A stretch of 5,770 nucleotides of DNA, taken from NCBI GenBank assembly GCA_021781315.1, contig JAJXXB010000281.1, positions 1 through 5,770 on the forward strand, in the 5' to 3' direction. The first letter of the stretch is position 1; every line of letters starts with the position of its first letter. Shown here piece after piece: positions 1-4,796 of this stretch. Under the pieces are notes generated by a model. The model ran no database searches. It saw nothing but the letters and a program-made list of their open reading frames with translations, and was not told the origin of the DNA. Origin of the DNA: Actinomycetes bacterium (GTDB lineage Bacteria > Actinomycetota > Acidimicrobiia > Acidimicrobiales > RAAP-2). The translations under genes and the position numbers were made by a program.

Positions 1-318
1 CTCGCCGCTCTGCTACCTCCGCCGCCGGCCACGGGCGGTCCGTTCGCGCTGTCGGCACCCGGACGCGTGGAGTCCGTCGTCGAGTCGGCGGGACTCTCGA
101 ACTACGACGTGGTGGAGGTAGCGACCCCGTTCACCTTCGCGGACGTGGACACCGGGGTTCGGGCGCTCCTCGCCACGGGACCCGGACGTCGGGCGGCCGA
201 GCACGCTGGTGAGGATGCTGCGCGGGCGGCCGTCATCGCGGCGTTCACCCGCTTCGCGCAGCCGGACGGCTCGGTGGTGACCAACAACGTATTCCGCGTT
301 CTGGTCGCTCGCGCCTAG
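1..318 (+). CDS. Class I SAM-dependent methyltransferase, C-terminal part (5' end outside window)
   Basis: The reading frame is open from the first base and ends at TAG 316-318, giving 105 residues of a protein whose N-terminus lies upstream. The visible part resembles the C-terminal third of actinobacterial small-molecule methyltransferases of the Methyltransf_11/25 type. It has a proline run (LLPPPP, residues 4-9), then PFALSAPGRVESVVESAGL (about 14-32), the beta strand VVEVATPF (37-44), a helix RALLATGP (54-61), the stretch AAEHAGEDAARAA (65-77), and the closing strand NNVFRVLVA (95-103). This order matches the family's last strands and the inserted helices over the substrate site. The SAM-binding glycine motif is not in the window, so neither activity nor substrate can be confirmed. 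A GTG at 67 could be mistaken for a start, but homologous sequence continues upstream of it, so the gene is treated as partial. It faces the hydrolase gene tail to tail. Confidence 0.8.
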   Translation, partial: LAALLPPPPATGGPFALSAPGRVESVVESAGLSNYDVVEVATPFTFADVDTGVRALLATGPGRRAAEHAGEDAARAAVIAAFTRFAQPDGSVVTNNVFRVLVARA

Positions 319-499
319 TGGGACCGACGACTTCGATCAGTGAACTGAAGGATCCCGCGGACGTCGCGTCGAGGGCTGGTACCCGGATTCGACGTCAGCG
401 CCTCGCGGACGACGCTTTCAGCGCCGCGACACGTGGATTCGCGGGCGGCGCCACCTCGTAAGTTCGAGGGCTCCACCAGTCGTCACGTCTCTCGGCCTC

Positions 500-1060
500 T
501 CAGGTGAGGGCGTGGAGCCACTGGTCGATCGCGCGGGTGACCTCGACGTGGAACGCGGCGGTGCGAACTGCGTCGAGGGCGAACATCCCGTGGTCCGCGC
601 CGTCGATCTGGGTGACGTCTCCGCCGATCGTGCGTGCGGTTGTGAGATCCCACGCCGGATCCCGGGTACCGCCGATGAGCAGCTGGTGGGCGGGGTTATG
701 GGTCATCGCGTCGACGACGTCGGGCAGGTGCAGCAGCGGTGTCAGCCAGATCGCTTCGTAGCCGTGGCGCGACGCGTACCGCGCGCTGCAGGTGCCCAGT
801 GACTTGCCGACGACCAGCACTCGGCCGTCGAAACTCCCGACTGCCTCCATCAGTTGGTTCCCCACCCAGCTGATCGTGGCGCGGATGTCCCCCGTTGGCG
901 CGTTCCACGACACGGCGCGAACCCGCCACCCGTGCTGAGCCACCGCGTGGCCCGCGAAGGTGAACAGCGGCATTGTCGTCGGATAGTTCTGCCCGGGCAG
1001 GAGGACCGCGAGCCCCACTGGGTCATCAGTCCGGAGTGGCCAGTCGACGTACTCGCTCAT
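500..1060 (-). CDS. Small alpha/beta hydrolase, specificity unknown
   Basis: This encodes 186 residues with an alpha/beta hydrolase core and no room for a large cap domain. Visible elements are a first strand and loop LAVLLPGQNYP (about 17-27), which may contribute the oxyanion hole; the strand VLVVGKSLG with nucleophile elbow GKSLG (85-89, Ser87); the strand QLLIGGTRDP with the likely acid Asp134; and GADHGMF with the likely catalytic His157. All three triad members occur in the expected order. ATG at 1060 was chosen over an in-frame TTG at 1075 because GGAGG lies eight bases upstream of the ATG and overlaps the TTG. No signal peptide is seen, so it is probably cytoplasmic. It follows tRNA-Ser on the same strand, with 150 bp between them. 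The substrate could be an ester, lactone or other small molecule; the sequence does not decide this. Confidence 0.8.
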   Translation of the reverse strand: MSEYVDWPLRTDDPVGLAVLLPGQNYPTTMPLFTFAGHAVAQHGWRVRAVSWNAPTGDIRATISWVGNQLMEAVGSFDGRVLVVGKSLGTCSARYASRHGYEAIWLTPLLHLPDVVDAMTHNPAHQLLIGGTRDPAWDLTTARTIGGDVTQIDGADHGMFALDAVRTAAFHVEVTRAIDQWLHALT

Positions 1061-1068
1061 ACTCGGAG

Positions 1069-1073
1069 CCTCC
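1069..1073 (-). promoter_or_regulatory. Shine-Dalgarno site of the alpha/beta hydrolase gene
   Basis: On the minus strand GGAGG is followed by eight bases and then ATG at 1060. This is near-ideal spacing for pairing with the 16S rRNA 3' end, and it decides the start codon against the upstream TTG at 1075. It also contrasts with dnaX, uppP and sixA, which have no such site. Confidence 0.75.
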
Positions 1074-1139
1074 AATCCACGCCGCCCGCCTCACAACGTT
1101 CGACCCAAGGGACGTGGATCCTCTCGGAGGGTAGCGGCC

Positions 1140-1156
1140 CGGGCGTGCCACGCCCG
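1140..1156 (-). terminator. Candidate stem-loop downstream of tRNA-Ser
   Basis: A perfect inverted repeat, CGGGCGTG and CACGCCCG, lies 55 bp beyond the tRNA 3' end. It would fold as a seven-base-pair GC-rich stem with a three-base loop. No T tract follows on the minus strand, so it is not a canonical intrinsic terminator. U-less hairpins are accepted as possible terminators in high-GC actinobacteria. It could instead be a processing or regulatory hairpin in the hydrolase leader. Confidence 0.35.
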
Positions 1157-1210
1157 AGACTGTCGCGCGACTCTCGTCGCCTGGTGCGTCCGACCCTGGT
1201 CACGATCCTG

Positions 1211-1298
1211 TGGCGGAGGAGGTGGGATTTGAACCCACGGTAGGTTGCCCTACACACGATTTCCAATCGTGCCGATTCGGCCGCTCTCGCACTCCTCC
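1211..1298 (-). tRNA. tRNA-Ser (anticodon GGA), CCA encoded
   Basis: Read on the minus strand, this folds as a class II tRNA. The acceptor stem GGAGGAG (from 1298) pairs perfectly with CTCCTCC (1215-1221). A D arm follows. The anticodon stem CACGA/TCGTG encloses loop TTGGAAA, with anticodon GGA at 1262-1264, which reads UCC and UCU. The long variable arm GTAGG-GCAA-CCTAC (1240-1253) is typical of serine tRNAs. The T arm is GTGGG-TTCAAAT-CCCAC. The discriminator is G (1214) and the CCA is encoded at 1211-1213. The long variable arm and GGA anticodon together make serine identity secure. The gene diverges from the SRP RNA gene. Confidence 0.96.
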
Positions 1299-1325
1299 AG
1301 GCACTCGCTACAGCGCCGGGTGGCA

Positions 1326-1331
1326 AGGTTA
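1326..1331 (-). promoter_or_regulatory. Candidate -10 box for tRNA-Ser
   Basis: TAACCT on the minus strand fits TANNNT and would start transcription about 20 bases before the mature tRNA 5' end, leaving a short leader for RNase P to remove. No good -35 hexamer is visible at the expected distance. It lies in the 71-bp divergent region shared with the SRP RNA promoter. Confidence 0.4.
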
Positions 1332-1357
1332 CCTGAGGCGGCCGTGGGCCGGCACGC

Positions 1358-1363
1358 TAGCCT
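1358..1363 (+). promoter_or_regulatory. Candidate -10 box for the SRP RNA gene
   Basis: TAGCCT fits TANNNT and ends six bases before G1370, which is the first base of the long terminal helix of the SRP RNA. That places the predicted transcription start exactly at the RNA 5' end. The -35 region is poor, with no TTGACA-like hexamer at 16-18 bp. Confidence 0.5.
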
Positions 1364-1369
1364 GGTTTC

Positions 1370-1501
1370 GCCGAGGTCCAAAGCGGTAGTCGGGTCCCGT
1401 GCGACGGTCGTTCGTGAACCGAGTCAGGGGTGGAAGCCAGCAGCTCTCAGCGGATTGCGCCGGGTGCCACGGATCGCCTGACTGCCGCTTTGGACCTCGG
1501 C
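1370..1501 (+). ncRNA. ffs: Signal recognition particle RNA (4.5S type)
   Basis: This is the RNA scaffold that binds Ffh (SRP54) and targets nascent membrane proteins to FtsY. The ends, 1370-1391 and 1480-1501, pair over 22 bp with a single G-U, giving the rod shape of bacterial SRP RNA. The apical domain carries the family signature. A GGAA tetraloop (1432-1435) is closed by U-G and two G-C pairs. The conserved internal loop follows, TCAGG (1424-1428) opposite AGCAG (1439-1443), and then GAG/CTC pairs (1421-1423 with 1444-1446). GTGAACC precedes the loop (1414-1420), as in many actinobacterial ffs genes. At about 132 nt it is longer than the 114-nt E. coli RNA but has no evident Alu domain. 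It lies 29 bp upstream of dnaX, a location common in actinobacteria. Exact mature ends are inferred from the helix. Confidence 0.9.
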
Positions 1502-1518
1502 TTCTTACAGGGCGCCGT

Positions 1519-1524
1519 TAGCAT
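1519..1524 (+). promoter_or_regulatory. Candidate -10 box for leaderless dnaX transcription
   Basis: TAGCAT fits TANNNT and ends six bases before the ATG of dnaX, so transcription would begin at or next to the A of the start codon. No Shine-Dalgarno sequence precedes this ATG, which fits a leaderless mRNA. A TTGGAC at 1490-1495 lies 23 bp upstream inside the SRP RNA helix, too far to be a standard -35. Read-through from ffs is an alternative source of dnaX mRNA. Confidence 0.45.
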
Positions 1525-1530
1525 GCGTGC

Positions 1531-3228
1531 ATGGCTGACCAACCCGTGCCCACCTCGATCGACGGCGTCACCGCCCTCTATCGCCGGTTCCGGCCGGGCC
1601 GTTTCGCCGAGATGCGGGGCCAGGACCACGTGGTGCGCGCCCTCCAGGGCGCGGTGGCGAGCGGCCGCGTCGTGCACGCCTACCTCTTTTCGGGGCCACG
1701 CGGAACGGGCAAGACGACCGCGGCGCGCATCCTCGCCAAGGCGCTCAACTGCGAGAACCCGATCGACGGCGACGCGTGCAACGAGTGCGCGAGCTGCGTG
1801 GCGATCACGCGTGGGGCGTCGTTGGACGTGACCGAACTCGACGCCGCCTCCAACAACGGTGTCGACGACGTTCGCGACATCACTGTCGGAGCGTGGCACG
1901 GAACGCCGGGCCGCTGGAAGGTCTACATCTTCGACGAGGTTCATCAGCTCTCCAAGGCAGCGTCGGCCGCCCTGCTGAAGACCCTCGAGGAGCCGCCGCC
2001 GCACGTCGTGTTCGTGCTGGCGACGACGGACCCTCACAAAGTGCTGCCTACGATCCGCTCGCGCACCCAGCATCTCGAGTTCCGGCTCTTTGGCGCCGAG
2101 ACCCTGGGCGGCCTTCTCAGCGACATCCGCGACGCGGCGGGACTCTCCGCCGACGACGCGACGATCGAGGCCGCGGTGCGTCAGGGCCGCGGATCGGCCC
2201 GCGACGCGTTGAGCGCCCTCGACCAGTTCTTGGCGACCGGTCCGGTGGCCGACACCCAGCCCGAGTTCGACATGCTGTTCTCGGCGCTCGCTGAGAGCGA
2301 CGCGGTGGCGGCGCTCACCGCGCTCGCCACGCTGATGGCTCAGGGCTGGGACCCCGAACAGCTGACGGAGAGTTTCATCGCCGAACTTCGCCAGACGTTT
2401 CTCCTCCAGGTCGCCCCGAGCGTGGCCGCGGCGGTCGACGCCGACCGCGACCGTCTCGCCCAGTGGGGCGCGCGCCTGGGGTTGGCGAGAACGGTGCGCG
2501 TACTCGAGACGCTCGGGCGAACGTTGCGAGAGATGCGCGGTGCGCCGGAGAAGACGGTCACCCTCGAAGTGGCCCTCGTGCGACTCACGCGAGCGGACCT
2601 CGACACCTCACTCGACGCCCTCGCCGAGAGGGTCACGCGACTAGAGAAGGGCGCTACGAGCGCCCCCGAACCCGAGGCGCCACAGCGACGTCCCATCGCG
2701 AGCGCCACACCGACCCGCGACGACGCGATCACCCCGAGCACGCCGGCCCCACCCGTGGAGCGTGACGTCCCGCCCGCCCCCCGTACTGCGGCCGCACCGT
2801 CGGCGTCGACCGACATCTCCCTCGAGGACTTCCGCGAGCGATTCGCGGCGCGCGTCGTCCCCCGCACCGCGCGCTCCGCCCAACTGGTCCTCAAGAACGC
2901 CGAGGTGCGCGCCGTCGCCAACGGACGCGTGACGATCGCGGTCGCCAGTGAGGATCTTCGTCAGAACAGCGAGATGGTCACGCCGGGCCTACGCGGTGCG
3001 CTCGAGCACGAGTTCAAGGTCGGCTTCAGCATCGACTGGATCGTCGACAGCGCCATCGCCACGTCGCCGAGCACGCCGCGCCCCTCGACGGCGCGGGCCG
3101 CGGCACCGGTGGCCGACGACGACGCCGACGCTGAGGCCGACGCCGGTGACGCGTCCGCCATCGTGGTCGACTCGGTGGCCGAGCATCTCATCACCGAGAT
3201 GTTCCCCGGCGCTCAGGAGATCTCGTGA
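1531..3228 (+). CDS. dnaX: DNA polymerase III subunit gamma/tau (clamp loader ATPase)
   Basis: The 565-residue protein is the motor subunit of the clamp loader that places the beta clamp on primed DNA. The N-terminal AAA+ domain shows YRRFRPGRFAEMRGQ (17-31), Walker A GPRGTGKTT (55-63, Lys61), a four-cysteine zinc module (Cys74, 83, 86, 89), Walker B VYIFDEVHQL (131-140, Asp135/Glu136), sensor 1 LATTDPHK (163-170), the SRT finger motif (177-179, Arg178), where actinobacteria often have T for the usual C, and sensor 2 GSARDALSALDQ (221-232). A helical collar domain follows to about 355. A proline- and alanine-rich linker (about 373-428) leads to a folded C-terminal domain (429-508). Near the end lies an Asp/Ala-rich stretch (529-541) coded by GCCGAC-like repeats. 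No A-rich slippery heptamer is visible in the linker, so a frameshifted gamma form is not indicated. The ATG has no Shine-Dalgarno sequence. The stop overlaps the recR start. Confidence 0.97.
   Translation: MADQPVPTSIDGVTALYRRFRPGRFAEMRGQDHVVRALQGAVASGRVVHAYLFSGPRGTGKTTAARILAKALNCENPIDGDACNECASCVAITRGASLDVTELDAASNNGVDDVRDITVGAWHGTPGRWKVYIFDEVHQLSKAASAALLKTLEEPPPHVVFVLATTDPHKVLPTIRSRTQHLEFRLFGAETLGGLLSDIRDAAGLSADDATIEAAVRQGRGSARDALSALDQFLATGPVADTQPEFDMLFSALAESDAVAALTALATLMAQGWDPEQLTESFIAELRQTFLLQVAPSVAAAVDADRDRLAQWGARLGLARTVRVLETLGRTLREMRGAPEKTVTLEVALVRLTRADLDTSLDALAERVTRLEKGATSAPEPEAPQRRPIASATPTRDDAITPSTPAPPVERDVPPAPRTAAAPSASTDISLEDFRERFAARVVPRTARSAQLVLKNAEVRAVANGRVTIAVASEDLRQNSEMVTPGLRGALEHEFKVGFSIDWIVDSAIATSPSTPRPSTARAAAPVADDDADAEADAGDASAIVVDSVAEHLITEMFPGAQEIS
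3215..3228 (+). promoter_or_regulatory. recR ribosome binding site and GTGA start/stop overlap
   Basis: AGGAGA (3215-3220), inside the last dnaX codons, lies four bases before GTG at 3225. That GTG shares the GTGA tetranucleotide with the dnaX TGA stop at 3226-3228. This is the classic layout for translational coupling and fixes the recR start. Confidence 0.8.
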
Positions 3229-3827
3229 CCTACCCGCCGGCACTGCAAGCGGTCGTCGACGAGCTGGGACGATTCCCCGGTGTCGGCCCCAAGTCGGCCC
3301 AGCGCATCGCGTTCTGGTTGATGCGCCAGCCCGATGAGGACGTCGCCCGCCTGGCCGCGACGCTCGGCGAGATGGCGACCAAGCTCTCCTTCTGCGAGCG
3401 CTGCTGCAACATCGCCGAGTCGGGCGGACTGTGTCCGATCTGCGCGGACCCGCGGCGCGACCAGACGGTGATCTGCGTCGTCGAGAACCCGCCCGACGTG
3501 GTCGCGGTCGAGCGCTCGGGCGCCTTTCGCGGCACGTACCACGTGCTGCACGGCGTCCTCAACCCGCTCGAGGGGGTGACGCCGGATCGCCTGCGCATCC
3601 AAGAGTTGCTGGCGCGCCTGCGCGGACCGGTCACCGAGGTCATCTTGTGCTTCAACTCGAACGTCGAGGGCGACGCGACCGCCATGTACCTAAGCCGTCT
3701 GCTCGCCGCACCGGGTCTCGTCGTCAGTCAGCCGGCGAGCGGCCTACCGGTGGGCGGCGATCTCGAGTTCGCCGACGACCTGACGCTGGGTCGCGCGATC
3801 GACGGGCGGCGCGTCCTCTCGGACTAG
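3225..3827 (+). CDS. recR: Recombination mediator protein RecR
   Basis: This 200-residue protein, the normal length for the family, works with RecO and RecF to load RecA at gaps in single-stranded DNA. Domains in order are a helix-hairpin-helix (LGRFPGVGPKSAQRIAF, 14-30), a C4 zinc finger (Cys57, Cys60, Cys70, Cys73), a Toprim domain (VICVVENPPDV, 82-92, then YHVLHGVLNPLEG, 105-117, and NVEGDATAMYL, 146-156), and the C-terminal GLPVGGDLEFADDLTLGRAIDGRR (173-196). All core family blocks are intact. One departure is SQPASG (168-173), where most homologues have a T/S-R-I/L-A-x-G run, so a usually conserved arginine is missing. It is expressed with dnaX through overlapping codons. The nucleoid protein gene ybaB, often found between the two, is absent here. 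Confidence 0.95.
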   Translation: MTYPPALQAVVDELGRFPGVGPKSAQRIAFWLMRQPDEDVARLAATLGEMATKLSFCERCCNIAESGGLCPICADPRRDQTVICVVENPPDVVAVERSGAFRGTYHVLHGVLNPLEGVTPDRLRIQELLARLRGPVTEVILCFNSNVEGDATAMYLSRLLAAPGLVVSQPASGLPVGGDLEFADDLTLGRAIDGRRVLSD

Positions 3828-3841
3828 AGCCCCTCGTCCCA

Positions 3842-4741
3842 TCAGGCGAAGTAGGTAACGCCGAAGAGCCCGAGCGCCAGGCTATAAAGCGCGAAGGGCG
3901 CCAGCGTCTTGGTCGCGAACCAGCGAACGAGGAAGCGCACCGAGAGGTAGGCGGTGACCGCCGCGCACAACGCGCCGAGCGCCGCGGGTGTTCGCACGCC
4001 CTGTCCGGTGGCGCCGAAGAGCTCGGGCAACTTGTACAGGCCCGCGAGCGCGATGACGGGCGTGGCGAGCAGGAACGAGAACTGCGCGGCGTCCTCGTGG
4101 TTCAGCCCGCCGGCGAGGCCCGTGGCCATGGCGACCCCCGAGCGCGAGATGCCCGCGAAGAGCGCCAGGCTCTGCGAGGCTCCGATGGCGACCGCCTGGC
4201 GCACCGAGAGCGTCTCGAGACTGACCAACCGGGCGTGGCGTCCCTGGGATCGGCGCAGTCGCTCGGCGCCGAAGAGGATGAGGCCATTGACGACGAGGAA
4301 GATCGCCGCGGCGAGGGGTTTGGCGAAGAGAACGCGCAGCGTCGAGTCAAAGACGACTCCGGCGATCCCCACCGGGATGGTCGCCACGACGAGCAGGGCG
4401 AGCAGCCGGTAGTTGGCGTCCATCGTGACGTCGTCGAGGCGCCACAGCGACGAGGCGCCGCGCGAGGAGACCCCCCGCAGGCGCTCGAGGAGGGCGCGCG
4501 CGAAGGCCACCCAGGTGCGGCGGTAGTAGACGAAGAGGCCGGCCGCGGTGCCCACGTGCAGACCCACCAAGAAGGCGAGGAAGAAGGAGTGTTTCGCCGA
4601 CTGGGCGCTCACGAGGTGGTGCCAGCCAAAGAGGGCGGGCGCGAGCACGCTGTGGCCCAGGCTCGAGACGGGAAAGAGCTCCGAGACGCCCTGGAGCAGT
4701 CCGAGGATGATGGCCTGGAGGTCGGTGATCGGCGCGGGCAC
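3842..4741 (-). CDS. uppP: Undecaprenyl-diphosphate phosphatase (UppP/BacA family)
   Basis: This integral membrane protein of 299 residues should dephosphorylate undecaprenyl diphosphate to the monophosphate carrier used for peptidoglycan and other envelope polymers. The first family motif is LLQGVSELFPVSSLGHS (15-31), with Gln17 and Glu21 forming the (E/Q)xxxE pattern and His30 at the usual position. The second is FAGISRSG (195-202) with Arg200, where AG replaces the more common PG before xSRS. The rest is hydrophobic, with about seven or eight membrane segments, among them roughly 53-72, 113-131, 142-158, 183-196, 222-236, 252-272 and 281-298. A hydrophilic loop lies at about 86-108. The GTG start fits homologue alignment and numbering, although no ribosome binding site precedes it. 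It converges on recR with only 14 bp between the stops. Members of this family can confer bacitracin tolerance. Confidence 0.93.
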   Translation of the reverse strand: MPAPITDLQAIILGLLQGVSELFPVSSLGHSVLAPALFGWHHLVSAQSAKHSFFLAFLVGLHVGTAAGLFVYYRRTWVAFARALLERLRGVSSRGASSLWRLDDVTMDANYRLLALLVVATIPVGIAGVVFDSTLRVLFAKPLAAAIFLVVNGLILFGAERLRRSQGRHARLVSLETLSVRQAVAIGASQSLALFAGISRSGVAMATGLAGGLNHEDAAQFSFLLATPVIALAGLYKLPELFGATGQGVRTPAALGALCAAVTAYLSVRFLVRWFATKTLAPFALYSLALGLFGVTYFA

Positions 4742-4747
4742 GCTCGA

Positions 4748-4753
4748 ACGTTA
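4748..4753 (-). promoter_or_regulatory. Candidate -10 box for leaderless uppP transcription
   Basis: On the minus strand TAACGT fits TANNNT and ends six bases before the GTG start of uppP, the same geometry as at dnaX. No Shine-Dalgarno sequence lies in the intervening bases. No -35 match is visible; that region is the CCCCCGGGGG palindrome at 4767-4776. Confidence 0.45.
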
Positions 4754-4784
4754 AACGACGCTGGCGCCCCCGGGGGAGCGGTGC

Positions 4785-4790
4785 GAGACT
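4785..4790 (+). promoter_or_regulatory. Weak candidate -10 box for sixA
   Basis: GAGACT keeps the second-position A and last T of TANNNT but lacks the first T. It again ends six bases before the GTG start at 4797. The nearest purine-rich run, GGGGGAG at 4772-4778, is 18 bases from the start and too distant to act as a ribosome binding site. Confidence 0.25.
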
Positions 4791-4796
4791 TCACGC

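Noticed and set aside
67..318. GTG at 67 as the start of a small separate gene
   Set aside because: The frame is open upstream to base 1, and residues before the GTG match methyltransferase sequence, so this is the tail of a larger gene.
1061..1075. TTG at 1075 as the hydrolase start
   Set aside because: The TTG overlaps the GGAGG ribosome binding site that serves ATG 1060 with good spacing.
854..1243. 129-codon plus-strand frame ending in WDLNPR
   Set aside because: It is antisense to the hydrolase gene and ends in the antisense of the tRNA-Ser T arm, a well-known source of spurious gene calls.
1447..2073. 208-codon minus-strand frame over dnaX
   Set aside because: It is antisense to the conserved ATPase domain of dnaX and the SRP RNA, its composition is arginine-rich, and it has no recognisable motif.
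2641..2830. Programmed frameshift site in dnaX to make a short gamma subunit
   Set aside because: The linker region has no A-rich slippery heptamer and no AAAAAAG-like run, so nothing in the sequence supports frameshifting.
2340..2921. 193-codon minus-strand frame within dnaX
   Set aside because: Its Ser/Arg/Ala-rich product is the antisense shadow of the DnaX collar and linker; the dnaX frame is unbroken across it.
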